Positions 35,227 to 45,012 of a stretch of 64,000 bases of DNA are shown one piece after another. The DNA is from Methanomassiliicoccaceae archaeon COG_1 (GTDB lineage Archaea > Thermoplasmatota > Thermoplasmata > Methanomassiliicoccales > Methanomethylophilaceae): contig JAQQTI010000003.1 of NCBI GenBank assembly GCA_028561875.1, positions 62,001-126,000 of the forward strand, given 5' to 3'. A program made the translations under genes and the position numbers. The notes below the pieces were generated by a model. It had not been told where the DNA came from and did no database searches. It was given only the letters and a program-made list of their open reading frames with translations. Within the stretch, counting starts at the first letter, position 1; every line of letters starts with the position of its first letter.

Positions 35227-35236
35227 CTTTTATAAC
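35227..35236 (+). promoter_or_regulatory. TATA box for the rpoK-rps2 operon
   Basis: CTTTTATAAC, about 42 bases before the rpoK ATG 35278, is the clearest box A in this segment and follows an AT-rich stretch. Confidence 0.6.
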
Positions 35237-35277
35237 AGAGGGGCGTGTACCGCGGGACAATCCCGTATGGTGTGACT

Positions 35278-35448
35278 ATGAAGTACACAAGGTTTGAGAA
35301 AGCCAGGATTATCGGCGCGAGGGCGCTGCAGATTTCCTTCGGCGCGCCGGTGCTCGCGGACTATCCCGAGGACATGCTCGACCCGATTGATATCGCCATG
35401 CTGGAATTCGACAAGGATATGATTCCGATCACTGTCGTCAGAAGCTGA
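35278..35448 (+). CDS. rpoK: RNA polymerase subunit K (Rpb6-like)
   Basis: 56 residues, the core of the Rpb6/omega family: [25 protein letters not shown] then [19 protein letters not shown]. It helps assemble and stabilise the polymerase. An upstream in-frame GTG/TTG region is excluded because the conserved sequence starts at MKYTRFE. Stop TGA, twelve bases before rps2, the usual archaeal neighbour. Confidence 0.93.
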   Translation: MKYTRFEKARIIGARALQISFGAPVLADYPEDMLDPIDIAMLEFDKDMIPITVVRS

Positions 35449-35460
35449 GAGGTTCATCGC

Positions 35461-36084
35461 ATGGCTGAAGAGGAAGAACAGGTCGTCGCCACGGAGCTCC
35501 TCGTTCCGGAGGAAGTTTATCTCACGTCCGGTGTCCACATCGGCACCCAGTACAAGAGCAAAGACATGAAGCGGTTCATCTACAAGGTCCGCCAGGACGG
35601 TCTGTACGTCCTTGACGTCAGCAAGACCGATGAGAGGATCAAGGTCGTGGCGAAGTTCCTCGCCGGGTACAACCCGCAGAGGGTCCTCGTGGCGTCCGCC
35701 AGGCAGTACGGGCAGAGGCCGGCCAGGGAGTTCTCCAAGGCCATCGGGGCCCCCGCCTTCGCCGGTCGTTTCGTCCCCGGCACCCTGACGAACCCCATCA
35801 ACCCGAGTTTCATGGAGCCCGACGTCCTGGTCGTCACCGACCCCGCCGCCGACAGGCAGGCCCTCAACGAGGCCCTCAATCTCGGCATCCCGATCATCGC
35901 CCTCTGCGACACCAACAACGAGACCCGCAGCGTCGACGCGGTCATCCCCACCAACAACAAGGGGCGCCGCTCGCTAGCATGCATATATTGGCTTCTCGCG
36001 AGGGAGGTCCTCCTGGCCCGCGGGGACATCAAGTCGCCCGACGACTTCAGGATGACAATCGACGACTTCGAGGCGAAGTACTGA
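35461..36084 (+). CDS. rps2: 30S ribosomal protein S2 (archaeal Sa)
   Basis: 207 residues: [31 protein letters not shown] near 22, [38 protein letters not shown] near 78, and [41 protein letters not shown] near 144. It is complete for the archaeal form. It follows rpoK closely in one operon. Stop TGA. Confidence 0.95.
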   Translation: MAEEEEQVVATELLVPEEVYLTSGVHIGTQYKSKDMKRFIYKVRQDGLYVLDVSKTDERIKVVAKFLAGYNPQRVLVASARQYGQRPAREFSKAIGAPAFAGRFVPGTLTNPINPSFMEPDVLVVTDPAADRQALNEALNLGIPIIALCDTNNETRSVDAVIPTNNKGRRSLACIYWLLAREVLLARGDIKSPDDFRMTIDDFEAKY

Positions 36085-36138
36085 CCGCGTCAGGGTCCCG
36101 TCGCAAACGCTTTACCGTCCTTACCTTTTACCTCCCTT

Positions 36139-36948
36139 ATGCGCTTCCCGGCAGTCGCTGGAAGGTTCTACCCCGACGAAGCGGGCGCCCTCCGCAGATC
36201 GATCTCCGAGTGCTTCGCCAAGGGGGCGGGCGCGCCCGGTCCCCGCTCGGGCGGAAGGCGGGTCTCCGCCGTGCTGGTCCCGCACGCGGGCTACGTGTGC
36301 TCAGGATACTGCGCGTCGCACGCTTTCAGGGCCCTCGCCGAAGACGGTCGGCCGGAGGCCTACGTCATCATAGGTCCCGACCACTACGGCGTGCCCTACG
36401 GGTCCGTGACGTGCTCCGAGGGCTACGCCACGCCCTTCGGAACGTGTCATGTCGACGAGGGGATATGCGGGAAGCTGAGGGGAGCGGTCTCCGACGACCC
36501 CCGCGCCCACGCCTTCGAGCACTCCATCGAGGTGGAGGTTCCGTTTCTGCAGTACATCGACCCGGATGCGAGAATAGTGCCGGTGATGATGTCCCGGCAG
36601 ACCCCGCAGGAGGCGGAGAGGCTTGCCGGGGCCCTGCGCGCCGCCTGCGCGGGGAGGGACGTGGTCTACGTCGCGTCGAGCGACCTGATGCACTACGTCC
36701 CCAAGGAACGCGCGGACTCCCTCGACAGGGAGTTCCTCGGCGCCGTGGCGTCTAACGACCCCTCCGAGGTCTTCGACGCTGTGCGCAGGAGGAGGATGTC
36801 GGTCTGTGGCTACGGGCCCGTCGCCGTCGCGATGATGGCCGCGCGCCCATCCTCCGTCGAGATACTGAATCAGACGGATTCCAGCGAGGCGCTAGGATAC
36901 GGACGCGGGTCCGTCGTGGGGTACGGCTCCGCTGTGATGTACAAGCGA
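36139..36948 (+). CDS. MEMO1 family protein, ending at CGA
   Basis: 269 residues. VLVPHAGYVCSGYCASHAF near 49, IIGPDHYGVPYG with a metal-binding histidine near 80, HSIEVEVPFLQYI near 135 and VASSDLMHYVPKERAD near 178 are the conserved histidine/aspartate motifs of Memo, related to iron-dependent dioxygenases. In archaea the gene often sits with isoprenoid or translation genes; the reaction is unknown. The end VVGYGSAVMYK is followed by CGA 36946-36948. The next classical stop lies 24 codons further, inside the opposite RPA-associated gene. Confidence 0.88.
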
Positions 36949-36983
36949 GCGGGCGAGCCCCGCGGCCCGCCCAGGGTTTGCGT

Positions 36984-37898
36984 TCAGATTCTCTTGAGGT
37001 ATCTGAGGTTGGGCTCGTAGACGAGGCCCTTGTCCATGAGGTTGTTGGCGATCTCCTCGAGGTCCATGCTCGAGATGCCCTCCTCCTCGGCGCGTCTCTC
37101 GAGCTCGTCGCGGGCGGCGCCCTTGCCTTCTGTGTCGAGCTCGTCGAGCAGTCTGAGGATGGTCTCCTCGGCGCCGTCGTCCGAGGCGGACGTCGATTCC
37201 TGCCGTCCGCTCTCGACGTCGATCTCGTCCGGCGAGCCGCTAAGGTCCTCGGGCAGGCCGAAGTCCACGCCTTTGTCGGGGAGCAGGGTGCGGAGCGCAT
37301 CCTGCACGGACCTGAGGAACACGGCCGAGTCCGGCGCTTCGTATTGCTCGATTGCCATGGCGATGCCTTTGGCCGCGGCCTCGGGGATGCCCGCTCTGAC
37401 CAGCCCCTCCGGGGTCCGGTCGGGCGAACCGAGGGCCTTCCTCATGTTCAAGAGCCTTTCCCACGTGGATCTGGCGGCGTCCAGTAGCCATTCCCTCTGA
37501 ACGGTTTCGCCGATGGGCACTATCCTCTCGGGACGCACGGACACGAACGTCTTCTGGTCGTCGGTGGTGTAGGATTTCACCTTGCCCATGACGGCAACGA
37601 GCGTCGGGGGCATGAGATCGGCCATGGCCGCGGCGGCGTCAGGCTGGAACCTTCCGACGTTTATGTAGACGATTCCGTTCGAGATGTCCTGTATCCTCCC
37701 GCGCCACATGGGCTCGTCATCGCTGCCGACGTTCTCCTTCTCGGTTAGCACGCCGGCGATGAGCACTCTGTTGATGACGGCGCCAAGGCGGCTGATCTGG
37801 TAGGACGGCATCATCTCCTCGGTGGCCTTGATCTCCGCGGTGGCGGAGTTCAGTTCGGAGGAGAAGACCCTCCACGCGGTCTCCCTGGATTTGCTCAC
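36984..37898 (-). CDS. RPA-associated protein (COG3390-like)
   Basis: 304 residues. The N-terminal OB-like domain has RVLIAGVLTEKENVGSDDEPMWRGRIQDISNGIVYINVGRFQPDAAAAM and VRPERIVPIGETVQREWLLDAARSTWERL. An acidic serine-rich linker (near residues 210-245) leads to a small winged-helix C-terminus. In euryarchaea this gene follows the single-strand DNA-binding RPA gene and its product binds RPA. It begins with GTG 37898, overlapping the RPA stop. Stop TGA. Confidence 0.8.
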   Translation of the reverse strand: MSKSRETAWRVFSSELNSATAEIKATEEMMPSYQISRLGAVINRVLIAGVLTEKENVGSDDEPMWRGRIQDISNGIVYINVGRFQPDAAAAMADLMPPTLVAVMGKVKSYTTDDQKTFVSVRPERIVPIGETVQREWLLDAARSTWERLLNMRKALGSPDRTPEGLVRAGIPEAAAKGIAMAIEQYEAPDSAVFLRSVQDALRTLLPDKGVDFGLPEDLSGSPDEIDVESGRQESTSASDDGAEETILRLLDELDTEGKGAARDELERRAEEEGISSMDLEEIANNLMDKGLVYEPNLRYLKRI

Positions 37899-39220
37899 AG
37901 GCTCGCCTCCACCTCGCCGTAGAGTTTCTCGGCCTCGGCGTCCACGTCGACGTTGACGAGCTCCGTCCGGCGCGCGGTCATCTGCGGCCCGTATTCGTCG
38001 GACATGACGTTGCCGGTGACGGTGACCTTCTTGAGGATGACGGCGGCGGTCATCCTCGAGGCGACGGCGTCCAGGTCGCCCTTCTGCTTGGAGTACTTCT
38101 CCGCCTCGGCGAGGGAAATGCCGGTGAGGTTCTCGGTGTCGGCTTTGAGTATTATCACGGAGATGGCGCCGGTACCGTCGTCAAGGGTGGCCTTGAGCCT
38201 GAGGTCATTGACGGGAACTATATGCCCGTGCACGGTGCACTCCTCGCCATGCACGGAGCGGTTGCACTGCGGGCAGCGCCGGATGAGTCCGCTGCCGGCG
38301 CGGACGTCGACGACGGTCCCGGTGATGGAGATGTCCAATCCTCCCCCGACCCTCACAATCTCCTCGACGGTCTTCGAGGCGGGCCCGCTCTCGACGGTGC
38401 CCACGTCCGCGTTGGTGCGGGTTACTGTGGCCCTTTCGCCGAAGTTGAGCTGCGGTATGCCCTTCCATGCGCGTACGTAGGCGTTCTCTACCCTCACCAC
38501 GATATCGTTGCTGAGGTTGAAGTCGTTCCACGCCGTGAACTGTATCTTGCCGGAATCGTCGGCGATGATGCCGCCCCATATGGTCTTCTCGGTGCCCTGC
38601 ACCGTGACGGTACGGGGCTCGACTTCGGTGATGCGGCCGGTGAGGGAGACGTTCCCGGTATGGTCGGTGATCTCGCCGATCTTCATCTCGGTCGGTGCGG
38701 TGTCAGCGGACGTCTTCACGTCGAGCGAGACATCATCACACTCCTCGACCTTGCCGCGGGTTCCAATGTTGAGCTGTATCTGCTCCCGGTACTTCTTGGT
38801 GTACGCGTTCCTGAAAGCGTACACCTTTCCCTTCTCGTAGTCGCCGGTGTCGCCCCAGATGGTGAACGGTGCGGTACCAGTGTCATCGCCGGCGATGCCG
38901 GAGATGATGGTCTTCGGCGATCCCTTCACGGTGATGGCCCTCTTCTCGACGAACACCATCTTCGCGACGACCGTGACGTTCATCTCCGTACCCTCGAGCT
39001 CGGCAATCTTCTTCGTAACGCCCGCGGCGCCCGAGACGCCGGTGCGCCTGCTGGCACCGAACTTCTTGACGATGCCGCTCTTGGCCGGGCCGAGCCCGAT
39101 GCCATAGACGTTCACGTACGTGTCCAGCTCCTTGCGGAGCGTCTCCTTCGGGACCTTCCCCTCAAGGGCTTCGAAGAGCTCCTCGACGTGGGGCTCGAAA
39201 TCTTCCTTAGAATCAGTCAT
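37895..39220 (-). CDS. Replication factor A (RPA), single-strand DNA-binding protein
   Basis: 441 residues made of three to four OB folds. Repeated SPKTIISGIAGDDTGTAPFTIWGDTGDYEKGKVYAFRNAYTKKYREQIQLNIG and TEKTIWGGIIADDSGKIQFTAWND...ENAYVRAWKGIPQLNFG units are internal duplicates. A zinc finger CPQCNRSVHGEECTVH is near residue 312. It protects single-stranded DNA in replication and repair. ATG 39220 (MTDSKEDFEPHVEEL) is preferred to a GC-rich extension. Stop TGA, overlapping the RPA-associated gene. Confidence 0.9.
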   Translation of the reverse strand: MTDSKEDFEPHVEELFEALEGKVPKETLRKELDTYVNVYGIGLGPAKSGIVKKFGASRRTGVSGAAGVTKKIAELEGTEMNVTVVAKMVFVEKRAITVKGSPKTIISGIAGDDTGTAPFTIWGDTGDYEKGKVYAFRNAYTKKYREQIQLNIGTRGKVEECDDVSLDVKTSADTAPTEMKIGEITDHTGNVSLTGRITEVEPRTVTVQGTEKTIWGGIIADDSGKIQFTAWNDFNLSNDIVVRVENAYVRAWKGIPQLNFGERATVTRTNADVGTVESGPASKTVEEIVRVGGGLDISITGTVVDVRAGSGLIRRCPQCNRSVHGEECTVHGHIVPVNDLRLKATLDDGTGAISVIILKADTENLTGISLAEAEKYSKQKGDLDAVASRMTAAVILKKVTVTGNVMSDEYGPQMTARRTELVNVDVDAEAEKLYGEVEASL

Positions 39221-39397
39221 TATCCAGGCCTCTTCTTGCAGCGTTTCGCGAGGCATTGCTGTTCGCTTGCGGGCCCGTTGCGGGACCCGGATGTTGCTAT
39301 CCTCTAGGAGGTAGATAAAAGGTCGGAGAGGAGTAACCCCCTCGGCCGGGAGGCGGGCCCATCCATATCTATATTACCACCAAGTCAATTGTTGGAT

Positions 39398-40471
39398 ATG
39401 GTCCCCAAGAAGAAGATCGACGAGATTCTCGCGGGCTACGACCCCGAGGAGATAACCATCGCCACGCTGTGCTCCCACTCGTCGCTGCAGATTTTCCACG
39501 GGGCCCGGAAGATGGGGTTCAGAACCCTGGGTCTGCTGACGAAAGACAACAGGAAGGTCTACGACGCCTTCCCTCTCGCCAAGCCCGACGAGTTCCTGTC
39601 CTACTCCGACTACGACGATATGTTCGAGCGCACCGGCGAACTCATAGACCACAACGTCGTCGTCATCCCCCACGGCTCCTTCGTGGAGTACATGGGGGCC
39701 AAGAAGTTCGAGGACTACGGAGTCCCTTCATACGGCAACCGTGCCGTCCTCGCCTGGGAGTCTGACAGGGACGCTCAGAGGCGGTGGATCACCTCCGCGG
39801 GCGCGCCGATGCCCCGGCTGATCACCGACGCGAGGGAAATCAAAGAGCCAGTGATGGTGAAGTACCACGGCGCCAAGGGCGGCAGGGGATTCTTCATCGC
39901 CAAGGACTACCCCGATTTCAAGATGGGCATCGACAGCAGCCAGCCGTACACGGTCCAGGAGTACTGCCTCGGCACGAGGTACTACCTCCACTTCTTCTAC
40001 GACCCCCTCAAGACCGACGGGTACCTCATCAAGCAGGGCGGGTCCCTCGAGCTCCTCTCCATAGACAGGAGGGACGAGTCCAACATCGACGAGATGTACA
40101 AGCTCGGCAGCATCGAGGACGCCAAGAGGCACGGGTTGTATCCCTCCTTCGTCGTCACCGGCAACACCCCGGTGGTCATCAGGGAGTCCCTGCTCCCCAA
40201 GGCCTTCGAGATGGCTGAGAACATCGTGAACCGCTCCTACGAGCTGTTCGGCGGCATGTGGGGCCCGTTCTGCCTCGAGACCGTCGTCAACGACAAGCTG
40301 GAGTTCAGAATCTTCGAGATATCCACGAGGATCGTCGCGGGCACCAACCCGTTTATCGGCGGCTCCCCCTACGCGGAGATGGTCTATCCCGGACTCAGCA
40401 CCGGCGGCAGGCTCGCCATGGAGATCCGGGACGCCATAGCGGTCGGGAAACTCGGCATGCTCGTGTCTTGA
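39398..40471 (+). CDS. purP: PurP: formate-dependent FAICAR synthetase
   Basis: 357 residues, archaeal ATP-grasp enzyme that formylates AICAR using free formate and ATP. CSHSSLQIFHGARKMGFRT near the N-terminus, VIPHGSFVEYMG near 84, VKYHGAKGGRGFFIAKDYPDF near 148 and the metal-binding ETVVNDKLEFRIFEISTRIVAGTNPFIGGSPY near 297 are typical. TATCTATATTA at 39367-39377 is 21-31 bases before ATG 39398, arguing for a leaderless start there. A complete PurH is also encoded (49333-50892). Stop TGA. Confidence 0.92.
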   Translation: MVPKKKIDEILAGYDPEEITIATLCSHSSLQIFHGARKMGFRTLGLLTKDNRKVYDAFPLAKPDEFLSYSDYDDMFERTGELIDHNVVVIPHGSFVEYMGAKKFEDYGVPSYGNRAVLAWESDRDAQRRWITSAGAPMPRLITDAREIKEPVMVKYHGAKGGRGFFIAKDYPDFKMGIDSSQPYTVQEYCLGTRYYLHFFYDPLKTDGYLIKQGGSLELLSIDRRDESNIDEMYKLGSIEDAKRHGLYPSFVVTGNTPVVIRESLLPKAFEMAENIVNRSYELFGGMWGPFCLETVVNDKLEFRIFEISTRIVAGTNPFIGGSPYAEMVYPGLSTGGRLAMEIRDAIAVGKLGMLVS

Positions 40472-40671
40472 GGCGGCATGTGCCCCGGGCCTCCGCCGGG
40501 CGACTAAGCGAACGCTGAGGGACTTCCGGAATCTGAGGCCTTACACCTCACGCAGCGAGGTTTTCCGGACCGGGCAGCGTCCCCCGCTAGATGTTTTCCG
40601 CCCCGGATGCCTGGTTTTGGACCCAAACATTATATTGGGCGCGCGAAATCCCTCGGGAAAGGGTCGCGGCC

Positions 40672-41832
40672 ATGGTAAACACATCGAAGAGGCTCCAGAA
40701 GATCCCGGCGTCGGGGACGATAGCCATTTCCAATCTCGTCAGCGAGATGAAGGGCCAGGGGATAGATGTCGTCTCCTTCTCCATGGGGGAGCCGGATTTC
40801 GTCACGCCCGAGAACGTCATCACCGCGGCCCAGAAGTCGCTCGGCAGCGGGTTCACCCACTACACCCCGAGCATGGGGGTGTCTGCGCTCAGGGAGGCCA
40901 TCGCTAACACCGTGAGGAGGGACAACGGCATCGTCGCCTCATCTTACAACGTCCTCGTGACTCCCGCCAAGCAGGCCATATTCATGACCGCGCTGGCATA
41001 CCTCGACTCCTGCGACGAGGTCATCCTCCCCGACCCGGGGTGGGTGACCTACGAGGCGGTCATAAAGCTCTGCGGCGCCAAGCCGGTGTACGTGCCACTC
41101 TACTTCGACGAGGGCTTCGTCCTCAGCCCCGAGAGGGTGGAGGCCGCCATCACCCCCAATACGAAGATGATCATCCTCAACACCCCGGCGAACCCCACCG
41201 GATGCGTCCTTCCCGAGGACGCGGTCCGCGCCATCGCCGAGATTGCCGAGAAGCACGACCTCCTCGTGCTGGCTGACGAGATCTACGAGAAAGTCATCTA
41301 CTCCGGGAAGCACTTCTCCATCGCGTCGATCCCAGGCATGATGGACCGCACCATCACCGTATCCGGCCTCTCCAAAACCTATGCAATGACCGGCTGGAGG
41401 ATCGGATGGGCAATCAGCTCCCGCGAGAACATACAGAACATCAACAAGCTGCAGACCCACTCGATCTCCTGCTGCACCTCCTTCGCGCAGATGGGCGCCG
41501 TCGAGGCCCTGACCGGCACGCAGGTGCCCATGGCGCACATGGTCGAGGAGTTCAGGAGAAGGCGCGACCTCGCCCTCGACCTCATCGAGGAGATTCCCGG
41601 CATGGAGTGCCAGAGGCCGGAGGGGGCGTTCTATCTCTTCCCCAGGTACGACGCTGATATGCACTCCGAGGACCTCGCCACGAAGCTGCTGAGGGAGGCC
41701 CACGTCGCCGTCACCCCGGGCGCCGCCTTCGGCCCCAACGGCGAGGGGTTCTTCAGGATTTCGTACGCCACCTCCGAGGACCAGATCCGCGAGGGCCTCG
41801 GTCGCATAAAAGCGTTCATGCAGAGCCTCCGA
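40672..41832 (+). CDS. Class I aspartate-type aminotransferase, ending at CGA
   Basis: 386 residues, PLP-dependent fold-type I. NTSKRLQKIPASGTIAISNLVSEMKGQGIDVVSFSMGEPDF opens the domain; NTPANPTGCVLP is near 170, VLADEIYEKVIYSG near 200 and the PLP-lysine motif SGLSKTYAMTGWRIGWAI near 230. The likely substrates are aspartate or related amino acids. The last helix GLGRIKAFMQSL is followed by CGA 41830-41832. Reading on for 19 codons would cover the promoter (CTCTTATAAA, 41881-41890) of the next gene. A TTATATTGG box lies before the start at about 40626-40634. Confidence 0.9.
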
Positions 41833-41952
41833 GCAACCCGCACTCCCCACGTCCCTTGGGACATCGCGCCCGCGCGCAACCTCTTATAAAGGAGAGTGCA
41901 ATCGCCGACCATCGCCTCCGCGGTGCGGCCGCCGGGGCAGTCAGTGATCCCA

Positions 41953-43026
41953 ATGAGCAGAAAGTTGTACACCGTCGGCCCCGTAAACGTCCCCGAAGAC
42001 GTCCTCAAGGCAATGGACAGGCCGATGATCACCCACCGCTCCAAGGAGTATAGGGAGCTGCACCGCTCCATCGAGGAGAAGCTCCACAAGGCCATCGGCA
42101 CCGACGACGACATCTTCATGGTCGCTGGCTCTGCCACCATACTCCTCGAGGGCGCGGCCAGGAACGGAATCAGGAAGCGCTCCCTCGGTCTTTCTGGCGG
42201 CTCCTTTGGCGACCGTTTGGTCCAGGTCGCCCAGCTCAACGGGCGCCAGGTCGAGGTGCTGAGGAAGCCCATGGGGCAGGGTTTCTCCCCCGCCGACCTC
42301 GAGGGGAGGGTCATGGGAGACATCGACGCCGTGCACTGGGTGTGCAACGAGTCCTCCTCCGGCGTGCTACTCGACAGTGCCGCCCTCGCAGAGGAGGTGC
42401 GCTCTCAGAATCCCGATGCGATCGTCATGGTCGATGCCGTCACTTCGATGTTTGCCGTGGACCACCGCATGAAGGACCTGCAGGCCGACTCCGTCGTGTT
42501 CGGCTCGCAGAAGGACCTCGCTCTCCCGCCGGGGATCGCCTTCGCCGTCGTATCGAAGGAGATGATGAAACGCTCCGAGAAGATGGAGAACAAGGGGTTC
42601 TACACCGACTTCGTGAGGCTCAAGGAGAAGAACGACGAGGACTACGCCCTCACCACTCCCCCCGTCTCGCTCATGTTCGGTCTGGACTATCAGCTTGACA
42701 AGATGCTGAGGGAGGGCATGTCCGCCCGTTACAGGCGCCACGAGGAGATGGCGGACGCAATCCGCAAGTGGGCGGAGGAGAGGATGGAGGGAATATTCCC
42801 CGAGAGAGGATACGAGTCGAAGACCATCGGCGTCGTGAGGAGAGGCGGTCTGGACTTCGACAGGTTCCACTCGATTCTCAAGTCCAAGGGGATGGAGATC
42901 TCCAACGGGTACGGGGATGCTAAGAAGACGACGTTCAGAATCGGCACCATGGGGGACCTGGGGCTGAAGGACGTGAAACAGCTTATGGACTCAATGGACG
43001 AGGCACTCGAGGAGATGAAGCAATGA
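41953..43026 (+). CDS. Class V aminotransferase (alanine-glyoxylate/serine-pyruvate type)
   Basis: 357 residues: KLYTVGPVNVPEDVLKAMDRPMITHRSKEY at the start, AGSATILLEGAARN, HWVCNESSSGVLLDSAAL, VDAVTSMFAVD near 165 and the PLP-lysine FGSQKDLALPPGI near 193. It runs directly into serA with an ATGA overlap, so the pair probably interconverts phosphoglycerate-derived hydroxypyruvate, glyoxylate and serine. ATG 41953 (MSRKLYTVG) is chosen. Stop TGA. Confidence 0.88.
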   Translation: MSRKLYTVGPVNVPEDVLKAMDRPMITHRSKEYRELHRSIEEKLHKAIGTDDDIFMVAGSATILLEGAARNGIRKRSLGLSGGSFGDRLVQVAQLNGRQVEVLRKPMGQGFSPADLEGRVMGDIDAVHWVCNESSSGVLLDSAALAEEVRSQNPDAIVMVDAVTSMFAVDHRMKDLQADSVVFGSQKDLALPPGIAFAVVSKEMMKRSEKMENKGFYTDFVRLKEKNDEDYALTTPPVSLMFGLDYQLDKMLREGMSARYRRHEEMADAIRKWAEERMEGIFPERGYESKTIGVVRRGGLDFDRFHSILKSKGMEISNGYGDAKKTTFRIGTMGDLGLKDVKQLMDSMDEALEEMKQ

Positions 43027-44612
43027 ACACGAGAATCCTGGTATCCGACAAACTGAGCAAGGAGGGGCTCGACATACTCGAGGCGTCCGGCATCCCCGTG
43101 GTCATGAAGCCCGGGCTGTCCGAGGAAGAGCTCTGCAGGGAGATAGCCGAATACGACGCCCTGATCATCAGGTCGGGGACGAATGTGACCAGGAAGGTCA
43201 TCGACGCCGCGAAGAGGCTGCGCGTCATCGGGCGTGCGGGCGTCGGGGTCGACAACGTCGACGTCCCCTATGCCACAGAGAAGGGGATACTCGTCATGAA
43301 CACGCCCACCGCGAACATCCTTTCCGCGGCGGAGCACACCTGCGCGATGATTCTCTCGCTCGCGAGGAACATACCCTTCGCCCACGCCTCCATGCACGAA
43401 GGCAGGTGGGACAGGTCCAGGTTTACCGGCGTGGAGCTCAATGGCAAGGTGCTCGGCATCATCGGCGTCGGCCGCGTCGGAGGGGAGGTGGTCAAGAGGC
43501 TCAGGCCCTTCAACATGATCATGATCGGCTACGACCCCTTCCTCCCGAAGGAGGTCGCCGACAACCTGGGCGTAAAGCTTTACGACAATCCCGAGGAGGT
43601 ATACAGGCAGGCGGACTTCATGACCATCCACACCCCGTTGCTCCCCAGCACGAGGAACATGATCTCCATGCCCCAGTTCAGGATGATGAAGCCCACCGCT
43701 AGGATCGCCAACGTGGCCCGCGGCGGCATAGTCAACGAGGACGACCTCTACACCGCCCTCAAGGAGCACGTCATCGCCGGCGCCGCTTTCGACGTCTGGT
43801 GCAGCGAGCCGCCCTCTCCCGGGGAGCAGAAGCTCCTGGAGCTGGACAATCTCGTGACCACGCCCCACCTCGGCGCCTCCACCGTGGAGGCCCAGGAGAG
43901 GGTCGCCGTGGACATCGCCGAGGCCGCGGTAAGATACCTCAGGGACGGCGTCATCACCAACGCGATCAACGCCCCGCGCGGCAAGCTCGACCCCGAGTCC
44001 GCGCCCTACGTCCCCCTCGCCGAGAGGATGGGCGTGTTCATGCAGAGCATCGTCGACGCCCCCATCACTGAGGCCGAGGTCATCTACTACGGCGGTCTTG
44101 CCGCCAGGGACACCAAGCTCCTCACCGTCTCCGCGGTGAAGGGCCTCATCACCGGCATAGTCGGCAAGGACAACGCGAACATCATCAACGCCCTTCCCGT
44201 GGCAAAATCCAAGGGTATCGATGTGAAGGAGTCGAAGACCGACAGGGCCTCCAACTACTCCAACATGATAGAGCTCAAGGTCGTCTCCGGCGGCCGGGCG
44301 CTCTGCATCCGCGGCTCGGTCTTCGGCGAGGAGCCCAGGCTGGTCAACTACTGCGGCTACAGGTTCAACGTCGCCATGTCCGGCGACCTGGTGTTCCTCT
44401 CATACAGGGATCAGCCGGGGGTCGTCGGCAAGGTCGGTACCGTCCTCAGCGCCGCCGGTGTGAACATCGTGCAGATGGCGGTGTCGGCGAAGGAGGGGAG
44501 CGATAAGGCGATGATGGTCATCACCGTCGACAGGAATTTGGACAAGGCGACCGTCGGCGCCCTCGCGGCCGCGGCCGGCGGCGAGGCGAAGTTCTCGGAC
44601 ATAGCGGACTAA
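43023..44612 (+). CDS. serA: D-3-phosphoglycerate dehydrogenase
   Basis: 529 residues, first step of serine synthesis. The catalytic and NAD domains show GRAGVGVDNVDVPYATEKGILVMNTP near 66, KVLGIIGVGRVGGEVVKRL near 142 (Rossmann loop), NVARGGIVNEDDLY near 232 and PHLGASTVEAQERVA near 282. A substrate-binding ASB domain and an ACT domain (FLSYRDQPGVVGKVGTVLSAAGVNIVQMAV) follow, giving serine feedback. Stop TAA. Confidence 0.95.
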   Translation: MNTRILVSDKLSKEGLDILEASGIPVVMKPGLSEEELCREIAEYDALIIRSGTNVTRKVIDAAKRLRVIGRAGVGVDNVDVPYATEKGILVMNTPTANILSAAEHTCAMILSLARNIPFAHASMHEGRWDRSRFTGVELNGKVLGIIGVGRVGGEVVKRLRPFNMIMIGYDPFLPKEVADNLGVKLYDNPEEVYRQADFMTIHTPLLPSTRNMISMPQFRMMKPTARIANVARGGIVNEDDLYTALKEHVIAGAAFDVWCSEPPSPGEQKLLELDNLVTTPHLGASTVEAQERVAVDIAEAAVRYLRDGVITNAINAPRGKLDPESAPYVPLAERMGVFMQSIVDAPITEAEVIYYGGLAARDTKLLTVSAVKGLITGIVGKDNANIINALPVAKSKGIDVKESKTDRASNYSNMIELKVVSGGRALCIRGSVFGEEPRLVNYCGYRFNVAMSGDLVFLSYRDQPGVVGKVGTVLSAAGVNIVQMAVSAKEGSDKAMMVITVDRNLDKATVGALAAAAGGEAKFSDIAD

Positions 44613-44625
44613 CTGAGGACCCCAT

Positions 44626-45012
44626 ATGATCTACCTCAATGACCTCACGACCGCCATAGAGAACAGCATCAACGGTGGCAACGGTCTCGACCGCGAGCAG
44701 GCTTACGACCTCGCCCAGCACGTGCTCAACTTCTTCGGCTACGACGACAGGATAATCGATAACGTGCTGGAGCCCGAGGATCGCGACGCGTTCTACATGC
44801 TCGAGGACGCCCGCATCCTCTTCACCGAGAGGGAGGAGATAACCCTGTACGACGGCCGCGAGTGGAGGATCCACTACTGGTTGTTTGACAAGGACAGGAT
44901 CGCCGAGCTTATGGAGTTGGCCTCGCCGATGAAGGAGCAGCGCGACGTCTCCGATTTCGATTACGACAGCCTCCCGTCCGACGCGTGGGACCGCGCCCCC
45001 AGGACCGAATGA
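44626..45012 (+). CDS. DUF6015-like small protein
   Basis: 128 residues, acidic: LTTAIENSINGGNGLDREQAYDLAQHVLNFFGYDDRIIDNVLEPEDRDAFYMLEDARILFTEREEITLYDGREWRIHYW. It resembles a small family found in Thermoplasmata with no assigned function. The TGA stop overlaps the helicase start as ATGA, which suggests a shared mRNA and possibly a shared role. The family name is from memory, hence moderate confidence. Confidence 0.7.
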   Translation: MIYLNDLTTAIENSINGGNGLDREQAYDLAQHVLNFFGYDDRIIDNVLEPEDRDAFYMLEDARILFTEREEITLYDGREWRIHYWLFDKDRIAELMELASPMKEQRDVSDFDYDSLPSDAWDRAPRTE